Part shown: positions 53,007 through 61,565 of the stretch, piece by piece | How positions within the stretch are numbered: the stretch's first letter is position 1 | How the letters are laid out: each line of letters opens with the position of its first letter | Source of the DNA: Desulfitobacterium chlororespirans DSM 11544 | GTDB taxonomy: Bacteria > Bacillota > Desulfitobacteriia > Desulfitobacteriales > Desulfitobacteriaceae | Assembly: GCF_900143285.1 (NCBI RefSeq) | Contig: NZ_FRDN01000005.1 | Location: forward strand, 219,362 to 283,361 | Reading direction: 5' to 3' | DNA: 64,000 nucleotides | The notes under the pieces: generated by a model | Seen by the model: only the letters and a program-made list of their open reading frames with translations | What the model was told of the DNA's origin: nothing | Databases searched by the model: none | Translations under genes and position numbers: made by a program

Positions 53007-55604
53007 ATGACAAAGTTCTTTGATAAGATCAATGAAATGACAATCAGCCGCAGAAACTTTATTAAAGCCAGTACCGCTGCTGCTGCCAGCTTATCTTTGG
53101 TGGGCTGTGGAAATACTCTGACCACGACCAATGCGGGTCAGGCAGCCAATGAAGAAGGAACATGGATTACGGCGGCTTGCTGGCATAACTGCGGCGGACG
53201 CTGCCTGAACAAGGCCCTGGTAGTGGACGGCGTCGTTGTCCGTCAAAAAACCGATGACACCCATCCGGACAGCCCCGATTATCCGCAACAAAGGGGCTGC
53301 GCCAGAGGGAGATCTCAGCGCCAGCAGATTTTTGGTGCCGATCGCTTAAGATACCCCATGAAACGCAAGAATTGGAACCCAGGGGACGGCGGCAAGAGAG
53401 AGCTCCGGGGTAAAGATGAGTGGGTAAGAATTTCCTGGGAAGAAGCCCTGGATCATGTCGCTGCCGAATTAAAGCGTGTCAAAGAAACCTATGGCAATAA
53501 AGCCATTCTGGCGAAAGCCACAGGTCCGGCTCTAAATGCTTATGGCGGGGCTATGACCTACTGGGGATGTACTTCGGATGGCGCTTGGCCAAAACCCCAG
53601 CAATTTATGAACGGCGGCCGTGCCAAAGGCTCTAATGACCGCTTGGATCTGAGAAACTCCAAACTCATTGTCTTGTGGGGAGCTAATCCCGTATGGAGCA
53701 GTGGCGGCAACCCTGCCTATAACTTTAAACAGGCCAAAGAAGCAGGGGCCAAATTCATTATTGTCGATCCACTCTATAACGACACAGCCCAACTCCTTGC
53801 CGATCAATGGATTCCGGTAAGACCTGGAACGGATACGGCCTTATTGTTGGGAATGGCCCATTATATGATCACCAATAACCTCCATGATCAGGAATTCCTT
53901 GATAAATACTGTGTGGGCTTTGATGCCGAGCATATGCCGGAAGGTGCCGATCCGAAAGAGAACTTTAAGGATTATGTTCTGGGAACCTATGATGGCACAC
54001 CTAAAACTCCGGAATGGGCTTCCGAGCATTGCGGAACCGATCCGGATCTGATTCGCTCTTTCGCTCATGAAGTAGCTGTTACGAAACCCATGACCTTCAC
54101 CAGTTCCTCGGCAGCGGCCAGAACCTCCGTAGGGGAACAATTCTGCCAGGCCTTCCTGACCGTGGGCTGGATGACCGGAAATGTGGGAAAACCAGGGGCC
54201 AGTGTCTGCTCCAATAACCGTCATAATACCCAAAGCTATGGCGGACCGGCTCTTGTCAAAGCAGGAACTGCCGGTGGCAAATCTCCGGCTAACCCTATCT
54301 ACAAGGAACCGACCTTCCCCGGACCGGATCCCTTTAAAACTGACTGGCATGGCATCGTTATCGACGAAGCCTGGGACGCTGTAATCAATGGGGAGTACAC
54401 TGCAGGAGTAAGAGGCAAACAGCCTTGCGATATCCGCATGATTTGGAATATCGGTTCAGGCAATGTGCTCAATCAGAATACCGATATCATGAAAGGAATC
54501 GAAGCCTTCCGCAAAGTTGAATTTGTGGTAACATCAGCTCATTTCCTTACCGCCACGGCCCAATATGCAGATATCGTGCTTCCGGCTACCACCGAGTGGG
54601 AAAGACTGGGCGGTTTCTTAACGGGTAACCCGGAAATGATCATTTTCTACAGCCAAATCACCCAACCCATGTTTGAGGCTAAGGATGATGATTGGATGTA
54701 TGCCGAGATCGGCAAGCGGCTGGGCTTGGATCCTGCTGATTTTGATCCCCTTTCCCCTGAGCAGAAGCTGTTCAATATGGTGGCCGGCTGCACTGTGATG
54801 AAGGAAGACGGATCAGGCTATGAGAAGCTGGTGACCATTACCGCTGAGGATATCGCCGCCCTGGGAGTGAAAGGAACTCCCCAGGAAGGCCGGATCAGCT
54901 ATCAAGAATTTAAGGAACAAGGTGTCTATCAGGTGCCCCGTTCCCCTGGAGACCAATACACCTATATTGACTATAAAGACTTCATTGAGGATCCTGATAA
55001 GAACCCGCTGGGCACCGAAAGCGGCAAATTCCAAATCCACAGCCAAGGTTTAGCCGATACGATCAATGCTTATGGTTGGAACACCTTAGCTCCTATTCCT
55101 AAGTATCAATATGTTACTGAAGGTTATGAAGAGACCTTCTCTGACTTTGAGAAGAAAGAGAAGAGCGGCTATCCGCTTCAGCTCACCACAATCCACTATG
55201 CACGCCGCAGCCATTCAACCTTGGATAATATCTCCTGGCTCAGAGAGGCGTTCCAAAACAGACTCTATATTCATCCTGCCGATGCTGCCGCCAGGGGAAT
55301 CGCTAAAAATGATATCGTGAAAATCAGCAGCCGCCATGGCCAAGTGATCCGTCCTGTGTATATCACGGAGAGAATCATGCCGGGAACCCTTACTTTAGGT
55401 CAGGGTGCTTGGGCGGAAGTGGACGACGCAACCGGTATCTGTAAGGCAGGCGCCACCAATGTACTGAATGGAGGACTTCCCACCGGACAAGGGGTGCAGG
55501 CATACAACACCTGTAACGTTCAAGTAGAGAAGTATGACAGCAAACTGCAAACCGACTATTTATGGCCAAAACGGATTGTTGCTGCACAAGGGGGGAATAA
55601 ATAA
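53007..55604 (+). CDS. dmsA: Tat-exported molybdopterin oxidoreductase lipoprotein, DmsA-like copy 2
   Basis: An 865-residue paralogue of copy 1. The Tat motif ISRRNFIKAS is followed by lipobox LVGC. The 4Fe-4S motif is CWHNCGGRC with the later Cys in QQRGCARGRS. At the Mo-ligand position it reads YWGCTSDGAW, so a Cys stands two residues before the aligned Ser. That may alter active-site chemistry, although ligand identity is an inference by eye. Long stretches match copy 1, mostly in the N-terminal 120 residues and around AEHMPEGADPKENFKDYVLG. It ends overlapping dmsB2 by one base. It probably descends from a tandem duplication of dmsABC. Confidence 0.87.
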   Translation: MTKFFDKINEMTISRRNFIKASTAAAASLSLVGCGNTLTTTNAGQAANEEGTWITAACWHNCGGRCLNKALVVDGVVVRQKTDDTHPDSPDYPQQRGCARGRSQRQQIFGADRLRYPMKRKNWNPGDGGKRELRGKDEWVRISWEEALDHVAAELKRVKETYGNKAILAKATGPALNAYGGAMTYWGCTSDGAWPKPQQFMNGGRAKGSNDRLDLRNSKLIVLWGANPVWSSGGNPAYNFKQAKEAGAKFIIVDPLYNDTAQLLADQWIPVRPGTDTALLLGMAHYMITNNLHDQEFLDKYCVGFDAEHMPEGADPKENFKDYVLGTYDGTPKTPEWASEHCGTDPDLIRSFAHEVAVTKPMTFTSSSAAARTSVGEQFCQAFLTVGWMTGNVGKPGASVCSNNRHNTQSYGGPALVKAGTAGGKSPANPIYKEPTFPGPDPFKTDWHGIVIDEAWDAVINGEYTAGVRGKQPCDIRMIWNIGSGNVLNQNTDIMKGIEAFRKVEFVVTSAHFLTATAQYADIVLPATTEWERLGGFLTGNPEMIIFYSQITQPMFEAKDDDWMYAEIGKRLGLDPADFDPLSPEQKLFNMVAGCTVMKEDGSGYEKLVTITAEDIAALGVKGTPQEGRISYQEFKEQGVYQVPRSPGDQYTYIDYKDFIEDPDKNPLGTESGKFQIHSQGLADTINAYGWNTLAPIPKYQYVTEGYEETFSDFEKKEKSGYPLQLTTIHYARRSHSTLDNISWLREAFQNRLYIHPADAAARGIAKNDIVKISSRHGQVIRPVYITERIMPGTLTLGQGAWAEVDDATGICKAGATNVLNGGLPTGQGVQAYNTCNVQVEKYDSKLQTDYLWPKRIVAAQGGNK

Positions 55605-56182
55605 TGTCACAATATGGATTCTACTTTGATATGACCGCTTGTGGCGGATGCAAAACCTGCCAAATCGCTTGTAACGATCGCAATGACCTGAAGCCCGGAA
55701 CTTTGTTCAGAAGAGTTAAAGGCTTTGAAGGCGGGAAATTCCCCACGCCTTGGATCTACTACCTTTCCATCACCTGCAACCACTGCAAAGAACCTAAATG
55801 TGTGGAAGGCTGCCCAACTCAGGCTATGCATAAGCTGGAGAATGGGATTGTCGCCCACGATAAAAGCAAATGCATCGGCTGCCGTTACTGCACTTGGAGC
55901 TGTCCTTATGGGGTTCCTCAATTTATCGAAGAAACCGGCCAGGTCAGCAAATGCGATATGTGCCAAAACTTAGTGGAAAAAGGGGAGAACCCTGCCTGCG
56001 TTGATGCCTGCACCATGAGAGCTATCAAATGGGGAGAGCTTGACGAGCTGCGGGTTAAATATGGGGCAGATGCCGTAAGTGACTTGCCGGTGCTGCCCAG
56101 CTCTTCCAAAACAACCCCCTCCGTTCTGATCAAACCCAAAACTGTTGCACTCAATAAAGAATTTATAGTGAAGGAGGACTGA
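55604..56182 (+). CDS. dmsB: DmsB-like four-cluster ferredoxin subunit, copy 2
   Basis: A 192-residue protein with the same four-cluster layout as copy 1: CGGCKTCQIAC, CNHCKEPKCVEGCP, CIGCRYCTWSCP and CDMC...CVDACT (the last motif has Thr where Pro is usual). It overlaps the dmsA2 stop by one base (TAATG) and lies two bases before dmsC2. Electron transfer from DmsC to DmsA is expected. Sequence similarity to copy 1 is high throughout, supporting whole-operon duplication. Confidence 0.92.
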   Translation: MSQYGFYFDMTACGGCKTCQIACNDRNDLKPGTLFRRVKGFEGGKFPTPWIYYLSITCNHCKEPKCVEGCPTQAMHKLENGIVAHDKSKCIGCRYCTWSCPYGVPQFIEETGQVSKCDMCQNLVEKGENPACVDACTMRAIKWGELDELRVKYGADAVSDLPVLPSSSKTTPSVLIKPKTVALNKEFIVKED

Positions 56183-56184
56183 TC

Positions 56185-57027
56185 ATGGGAGGAGAAACAG
56201 CGTTATTGATTTTTTCCTTTTGCATGCAGGCCGCAATCGGGATCATGCTTTTCATGACTCTAAGTCATCAGCTGTATAAAGGAAAAGTCTTCAAAGGTGC
56301 AGCGGCAACAGCCGCCGGATTAAGTATCATTGGTGTTCTGGCTTCTTTGGCCCATCTGGGCCAACCGTTTCACGCCTTGAATTCCCTGTTCAATCTGGGC
56401 AGTTCATGGTTGAGCCGGGAAGTGCTTTTTAGCGGAATGTTCATGGGTGTTGCCGTCCTCTATGCCCTGGTCCAATGGTTTAAAGCGGATGCCTCCGCTT
56501 TAAGTGCCGGACTGCGGTGGCTGGGCAGCGGTATCGGTCTGATTGCCGTGTTTTCCATGAGCAAGCTCTATACCACCGCTTCCGTACCGGTCTGGCAGGG
56601 AATCAATACTTTTGTGGACTTCTACGCCACAGCCATTGCTGTGGGGGCCCTTTTGTTCCTCGTCGTAAGCATGAAAGAACTGCAAGGTGTCGATAAAAAG
56701 ATCTTCGGTTATCTGGTTTTGGCTGCGGTGATTATTCAAGCCGCAGTGGCCATTCCTTATGCTATCAACTTAGGCCTGGGGGGACCGGCTGCTCAAGCCA
56801 GTGCGGCAATCCTCGGTGGTATGAGTTTGATCATTACAGTGAAATGGATTCTTGTTCTGGGCGGAGCCGTTATTCTGCTCTGGCCTACTCTGCAAAAATC
56901 CGCCAAGCCTGAGACCCAATCATCCAGCCTGCTTTACGCTTCCTTAGCCGCCCTGATCTGTGGACAATTTATTGGCCGCTATGTGTTTTATGCAGGGATG
57001 GTTGCCTCGACGATTGGGCTGACCTAA
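56185..57027 (+). CDS. dmsC: DmsC-like membrane anchor, copy 2
   Basis: A 280-residue, eight-helix anchor, very close to copy 1: LAHLGQPFHALNSLFNLGSSW, then LSREVLFSGMFMG, and GQFIGRYVFYAGMV near the end. It should supply quinol electrons to DmsB2. ATG 56185 follows AAGGAGG. A terminator at 57073 ends the dmsABC2 part of the transcript. Confidence 0.9.
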   Translation: MGGETALLIFSFCMQAAIGIMLFMTLSHQLYKGKVFKGAAATAAGLSIIGVLASLAHLGQPFHALNSLFNLGSSWLSREVLFSGMFMGVAVLYALVQWFKADASALSAGLRWLGSGIGLIAVFSMSKLYTTASVPVWQGINTFVDFYATAIAVGALLFLVVSMKELQGVDKKIFGYLVLAAVIIQAAVAIPYAINLGLGGPAAQASAAILGGMSLIITVKWILVLGGAVILLWPTLQKSAKPETQSSSLLYASLAALICGQFIGRYVFYAGMVASTIGLT

Positions 57028-57072
57028 TCAACGACTCCCCTAATTACCCCGATTAGTACAATACCTTATTTA

Positions 57073-57113
57073 AATCCTGCTTTCTTCAGTCTTAGAAAGC
57101 AGGATTCTTTTTC
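57073..57113 (+). terminator. intrinsic terminator after dmsABC2
   Basis: AATCCTGCTTTCT (57073-57085) pairs with AGAAAGCAGGATT (57094-57106), followed by CTTTTTCT. It is a perfect 13-bp stem. Confidence 0.92.
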
Positions 57114-57246
57114 TATAACACTTTCTTTAGCATTGGCTACAAATATTTCCTAGTTTTTTTGTATATTTCTCTATTGGCAATCATGCTAAACTACTGACAT
57201 ATATACTCTGCAATAAGGCTTATAAACTGGAATGAGGTGGATGAGA

Positions 57247-58065
57247 ATGTATAGTGGTGAATGGTCTTTAATTCTTTTCAGTATTTTGACTCAATGTGCG
57301 GTAGGGATCTGGGTCGTTGCCGTAGGGCTGAGAACATTTCTGGCCGGAAAAACAGAACCTGAGATTGTAGCTAAACTAACCCGGCGCCCTCTTTTGGTGG
57401 TGGGCCCTCTCATGTGTATCGCCTTAGTGATCTCTATATTTCACCTTGGTTCACCTGCACAGGCTTATGCATCGGTAGCTAATTTGCTCACTTCATGGCT
57501 GAGCCGTGAGATTGTCTTCAGTGGGTTATTTTTATTCTTCTGGGTTATCTCGATCGTCTTCTACCGGCGGGAGGCGCCGGGCATGGCTTTAGGATGGCTC
57601 ACTTCCGCCTTGGGGTTGATTGCCGTATTCAGTATGTCCAGTATCTATTACACGACGCCTATCCCTGCTTGGGCTTCTGCCAATACCTACATTAGTTTTT
57701 TCGCCACCATGCTTATTCTGGGAGCCGTCGTCTGTGCCTTATTTATGAAGACAGTCAGGGATTTTCCGAATTATCAGGAGGTAAGAGGTTTACTTTGGAA
57801 GCTGTCACTCCTTACCCTGGGAGTATTGCTGGTTCAGCTGGCTTTCTTTCTTTTCAACTCAGAGTCATACTCGTTGCTGCCCCTGCTTTACTGTACATTT
57901 TTGTTTGTGGGCGGAATCAACTTTGTGGTGTATAGCTTTCAAAGCTTTAAAAACCCAGGCAAAAGCTTGCGCCCAGTTTTTTATCTCAGTTTAATCCTGC
58001 TCTTCAGCGCCCAAATTATCGGACGTTACCTGTTTTACGCCGGTGCCATACCCATCATGGGGTGA
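57247..58065 (+). CDS. orphan DmsC-like membrane anchor (copy 3)
   Basis: A 272-residue, eight-helix protein of the DmsC family without a DmsA or DmsB partner beside it. The conserved HLGSPAQAYASVANLLTSW, LSREIVFSG and QIIGRYLFYAGAI are kept, with the rest diverged from copies 1 and 2. ATG 57247 follows GAGGTGG at six bases. It sits behind a terminator, so it is transcribed apart from dmsABC2, and is followed by the four-histidine protein, sensor kinase 2 and its regulator. It could be a quinone-linked sensor module for that kinase or an anchor for another reductase. Both are inference. Confidence 0.82.
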   Translation: MYSGEWSLILFSILTQCAVGIWVVAVGLRTFLAGKTEPEIVAKLTRRPLLVVGPLMCIALVISIFHLGSPAQAYASVANLLTSWLSREIVFSGLFLFFWVISIVFYRREAPGMALGWLTSALGLIAVFSMSSIYYTTPIPAWASANTYISFFATMLILGAVVCALFMKTVRDFPNYQEVRGLLWKLSLLTLGVLLVQLAFFLFNSESYSLLPLLYCTFLFVGGINFVVYSFQSFKNPGKSLRPVFYLSLILLFSAQIIGRYLFYAGAIPIMG

Positions 58066-58146
58066 AAGCACTTTGGTCAATTTTTTCCACTAACCATCTT
58101 TAAACATTCCTGAAAATAGTTTAAGATTTAATAATGAGGTGATTGA

Positions 58147-58653
58147 GTGCTATTCCTTAACCGCTTTACCAAAACCTATCAAAAGGTGCTTTTTGCTTTA
58201 GGCCTGTCCATCGTATTCCTGCTCATCACGGCGGTGACCCGAAGTACTGTTAAACAAGCCGGAGGAATAGCCTGCTTCTTTATCGCAGGCATATTAATTC
58301 TGGCGGTGTTTAAGGTTCTCTTCCTGGAATTTGTGGAAGACCCGGATTGGCGACTGAAAGGCAAGAAAGTCATAGAATTTCTGCATACCTGCTTTGGGTG
58401 GATTGTTTTTGTCCTGGTGGTCTATCATAGTTTGTACTTCTTGTCTTTAGCTTTTTGGCCGCAAAATGAAATTTCCTCCAATTACTATATCACCGGCGTC
58501 CTGGCTTTGATTCCCATGAGTTTGGTTGTGACCTCAGGCTTGGATAAAAACATCATGGCCAGAAGCAAAGAGATCAAATCCTCCTATTTTAACCATATTT
58601 TTATGACCATTCTTCTGGCGGTGCTGATCGTTATCCATATCAATTTCCAATAA
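58147..58653 (+). CDS. small four-histidine membrane protein, possible di-haem cytochrome b
   Basis: A 168-residue protein with four predicted helices (about 14-32, 40-60, 84-104, 114-130, plus a final one at 147-166). Four histidines lie at about residues 80, 94, 150 and 164: two pairs, each spaced 14 residues apart, near or within helices. That is the geometry expected for bis-histidine haem b ligation. I do not recognise the family by name. GTG 58147 follows GAGGTGATTGA. It sits between the orphan DmsC gene and sensor kinase 2, which suggests an electron-transfer or sensing complex. Confidence 0.6.
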   Translation: MLFLNRFTKTYQKVLFALGLSIVFLLITAVTRSTVKQAGGIACFFIAGILILAVFKVLFLEFVEDPDWRLKGKKVIEFLHTCFGWIVFVLVVYHSLYFLSLAFWPQNEISSNYYITGVLALIPMSLVVTSGLDKNIMARSKEIKSSYFNHIFMTILLAVLIVIHINFQ

Positions 58654-58707
58654 GCAGAGTTTAAGTTCCTGCATCTGCGTCTATGATTACCTGATAAGTG
58701 AGCTGAT

Positions 58708-60390
58708 ATGATGAAGGATAGTTTAACACATCGGTTTATGCTGTTCACCACCATTGTGGTGGTATTCATTATGCTCATCAATTTCATCTGGGATTATCAC
58801 AACCAAAAAGCTCAAGCCACTTTAGAAATGCATGAGAAAGCTCAGGTTATCACAAAGCAGCTCATCGCCACCCGTGAAGTCATCGCGAAGAACCAGAACC
58901 GCATTAATTATGATTCCCAAGGAAATTTTGAGTTTAAGCATCTTAATCCGGCAGCAGTTGGCATGCAAATCGGCGATATCTTTGGGCAGCTGACCCATTA
59001 CTCTATCAAACAGACACGGCTTGACTACCGCTCCGACAGCAATGCTCCGGATGATTATGAAGCCCAGGGATTGCTGAGGTTTAGCTATGAACCCCATCTT
59101 GCCGAAATCTGGGGCGAAGATGTAGTGGCAGGAGAGCGGGTTTTTCGCTATATGGTTCCTTTGCATATGAAGGAAGAATGCCTCTCCTGTCATGGCGAAC
59201 CGATTGGTGATTTGGATATCACCGGGCATTGCAAAGAAGGGTATAAGGTTGAGGATTTAGGCGGAGCCATCAGTCTGATTATGCCTATGGATATTTTCCT
59301 GCACGGGATTAAGCTCAATGTATATCGCCATTTGTCCTTTTCACTGCTGCTGATCGGTGTGATTGTGATCTCTATGTACTTGCTTGTCACCCGCCTGGTC
59401 ACCCGTTCTTTGGGGGAACTGAAGGGTGCCACGGCCCAAGTGGGACAAGGAGATTTTGATATTGACCTGAACCGCATCAGGGCTCAAGGTGAAATAAAAG
59501 AACTGGCTCAGCATATTCAAGAGATGGCTGATCAGTTGAAGGATCTCTATCAGAATTTAGAGGCCAAGGTGGAAAAGCGAACCCATCAGCTGAAATTAGC
59601 CAATGAAGACTTAAGAATCAAGCAGGATGAATTGGAAGCTGCCAATATTAAACTGAATGAGATCAATACCTATAAGTCGGAGTTTCTGGCCATTATGAGC
59701 CATGAATTAAGGACTCCCCTGACCTCAGTCATGGCTTTTACCGATCTTCTTCTCCAGGATCTTCCCAAGGAATTAAAACAAGAGCGGCAGAATCTCAAGT
59801 ACATTAAAGCCAACAGCCAAAACCTTTTGAAGTTGATCAATAATATCCTTGATCTGGCTAAGCTCGAAGCCGGGCGCCTTGAGTTAAAATTAGAATATGT
59901 CGATATGGCTGATGTCATGGGGGCCATTGACAGCGTTATAGCCCCTTTGGCCAAGAAGAAAGGCATTGCCTGGGAAATAAGCCTTGATCCTGAGGTTTCC
60001 TTGCTGCGCGCGGATCCGGAGAAACTTCGCCGGGTTATTGAGAATTTGGTCGGGAACGCCATTAAATTCACCCCTCCTGAGGGACGGGTAGAAATTCAGG
60101 TGAAAAATGGGCCAAGGGACAATTGGCTCATGATCCGCGTTATTGATACCGGAATTGGCATTCCTCCTGAAGAGCAGGAAGAGATTTTTGAACGGTTTAC
60201 CCAGATAGACAGCTCCAACTCCAGAAAATATGGAGGTACGGGTCTGGGCTTAGCTTTGGCCAAAGAATTAGTCACGCTTCACAAAGGAGAACTATGGGTC
60301 GAGAGCGAAATAAACAAAGGGAGTACTTTTGTGGTACTCTTACCGAAGGATCCCGACAAAGTCGATCCAGGGGGTAATAAAGAAATATAG
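58708..60390 (+). CDS. sensor histidine kinase 2 with extracytoplasmic DUF3365/Tll0287-like c-haem domain
   Basis: A 560-residue paralogue of kinase 1. Helix 1 is about 10-28, the extracytoplasmic domain has NAPDDYE, RVFRYMVPL and CLSCHGEP (CxxCH at about 158-162), helix 2 lies at about 212-232, then HAMP, a coiled coil, HisKA (IMSHELRTPLTS) and HATPase (NLVGNAIKFTPP, GTGLGLALAKELV). It should bind one c-type haem outside the membrane and control the regulator whose gene begins 24 bases later. ATG 58708 or 58711 is the start. It may share a transcript with the orphan dmsC and the four-histidine gene. Confidence 0.88.
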   Translation: MMKDSLTHRFMLFTTIVVVFIMLINFIWDYHNQKAQATLEMHEKAQVITKQLIATREVIAKNQNRINYDSQGNFEFKHLNPAAVGMQIGDIFGQLTHYSIKQTRLDYRSDSNAPDDYEAQGLLRFSYEPHLAEIWGEDVVAGERVFRYMVPLHMKEECLSCHGEPIGDLDITGHCKEGYKVEDLGGAISLIMPMDIFLHGIKLNVYRHLSFSLLLIGVIVISMYLLVTRLVTRSLGELKGATAQVGQGDFDIDLNRIRAQGEIKELAQHIQEMADQLKDLYQNLEAKVEKRTHQLKLANEDLRIKQDELEAANIKLNEINTYKSEFLAIMSHELRTPLTSVMAFTDLLLQDLPKELKQERQNLKYIKANSQNLLKLINNILDLAKLEAGRLELKLEYVDMADVMGAIDSVIAPLAKKKGIAWEISLDPEVSLLRADPEKLRRVIENLVGNAIKFTPPEGRVEIQVKNGPRDNWLMIRVIDTGIGIPPEEQEEIFERFTQIDSSNSRKYGGTGLGLALAKELVTLHKGELWVESEINKGSTFVVLLPKDPDKVDPGGNKEI

Positions 60391-60414
60391 AGTGAGGCAC
60401 AAGGAGGAAAAGGG

Positions 60415-61119
60415 ATGAAGCGCACCTATAAGGTTTTGTTGGTCGATGACGAAGAAAGCATCTATAGAGTTGTCGAGCAAGTCCTAAAAAGGGAAGCTTA
60501 TGAACTGCTTTATGCGGACAATGGCGAAGGGGCTCTGGAGTCCTTTCAAAAAGAAAGTCCGGATTTAGTGATACTTGATGTGATGCTGCCCTTGATTGAT
60601 GGTTATGAGGTATGCAGAACCATCAGAGAAACAAGCAAGGTCCCCATTCTTATGCTTTCGGCCAAGGGGGAAATTATCGACAAAAGCGTGGGATTTAATC
60701 TCGGCGCCGATGACTATCTTGTCAAGCCCTTCAGCCCCGTTGAATTGGGGTTGCGTGTTAAAGCTCTTCTGAGGCGTTCCTTTGACAAAGAGCAGTCCGC
60801 TCCCAAAGTAAGAAAAACCACCAAAATAAGTAAAGGGGAGCTGGAAATCAACTGTGAGAGCCATGAGGTCTTTGTGCGCGGCAAGCCTGTTTATTTGACT
60901 CCCAAAGAGTTTGAGTTGCTCACGTTTATGGCGGAGCATCCTGATCAGGTCTTTACCCGGGAACAGCTCTTTGCCCATATGTGGGGAGACGAGTATGTCA
61001 ATGATACCAGCACGATTACCGTATTCATTCGCAAACTGAGAGAGAAAATTGAACGGGATCCGGCCAAGCCCCAATATATCCAAACCGTATGGGGGATCGG
61101 GTATAAGTTTTCTGAGTAA
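60415..61119 (+). CDS. OmpR-family response regulator, partner of haem-sensor kinase 2
   Basis: A 234-residue regulator. The receiver domain has VDDEES, phospho-acceptor Asp in LVILDVMLPLIDG and DDYLVKPFSP. The winged HTH has DQVFTREQLFAHMW and TITVFIRKLREKI, ending IQTVWGIGYKFSE. The recognition regions of this and the 45583 regulator are almost identical, so they may share operators. ATG 60415 follows AGGAGGAAAAGGG. Phased TGTTAA-type boxes stand right after its stop, before the nap cluster. Confidence 0.92.
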   Translation: MKRTYKVLLVDDEESIYRVVEQVLKREAYELLYADNGEGALESFQKESPDLVILDVMLPLIDGYEVCRTIRETSKVPILMLSAKGEIIDKSVGFNLGADDYLVKPFSPVELGLRVKALLRRSFDKEQSAPKVRKTTKISKGELEINCESHEVFVRGKPVYLTPKEFELLTFMAEHPDQVFTREQLFAHMWGDEYVNDTSTITVFIRKLREKIERDPAKPQYIQTVWGIGYKFSE

Positions 61120-61125
61120 AATTTT

Positions 61126-61195
61126 GCTTAAGTTTTTGTTAAGAATATCACAAGAAAATGTGAAGGTTTTGTTAACGATTTGTGAAGAATTGACT
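61126..61195 (+). promoter_or_regulatory. 11-bp phased TGTTAA/TGTGAA array upstream of nap cluster
   Basis: GCTTAA at 61126, TGTTAA at 61137, TGTGAA at 61159, TGTTAA at 61170 and TGTGAA at 61181 all lie in one 11-base register; only the 61148 position is unmatched. TTGACT at 61190-61195 follows three bases after the last box and could be a -35, with TACTTG at 61213 as a weak -10. The array resembles OmpR/PhoB-type operators. TGTTAA is also the reverse complement of the Pho box TTAACA. Confidence 0.6.
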
Positions 61196-61209
61196 AACCT
61201 TCTCGTAAG

Positions 61210-61243
61210 AAATACTTGCTATATTAAAAGCAAGTATTTTTTT
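61210..61243 (+). terminator. intrinsic terminator after response regulator 2
   Basis: AAATACTTGC (61210-61219) pairs with GCAAGTATTT (61230-61239), followed by TTTT. It overlaps the proposed nap -10 region. If transcription starts near 61225 the hairpin would not form in the nap mRNA. Confidence 0.85.
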
Positions 61244-61310
61244 GTGCGAAAATTAGGACATTCTTAATCAAAGAGGTAGGAAAAAGAGAAAAGGGGGCAC
61301 TGAATATTTT

Positions 61311-61562
61311 ATGGTGATATCAAGTTTAATCGTAAAATGCCTGCCCGGTTTTGAGGAGCCGCTTTTAAGCCGGCTAAACGACCTGGAAAAAGTTTCTGTA
61401 GAAGGAGTAATGAATGGGGATATCATTCTGGTCATGGAAAGTGAGTTGGTACATGATGCGGTGGAGATGATCGAAAGCGGGATTGTTTCATTGCCAGGAG
61501 TCACTGGAGTCTATCCGGTTTATATAGCTATGGACACGGATTTCCCTGAAGAGGAGGTGTAG
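61311..61562 (+). CDS. napD: NapD-like chaperone
   Basis: An 83-residue protein matching the NapD ferredoxin-like fold: the opening VISSLIVKCLPG is the family signature (VISSLVV...P), followed by VSVEGVMNGDIILVME and GVTGVYPVYI. NapD binds the twin-arginine signal peptide of NapA and delays export until the cofactor is inserted. ATG 61311 has AAAAGGGGG about 12 bases upstream. It heads the nap cluster. Confidence 0.85.
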   Translation: MVISSLIVKCLPGFEEPLLSRLNDLEKVSVEGVMNGDIILVMESELVHDAVEMIESGIVSLPGVTGVYPVYIAMDTDFPEEEV

Positions 61563-61565
61563 ATT

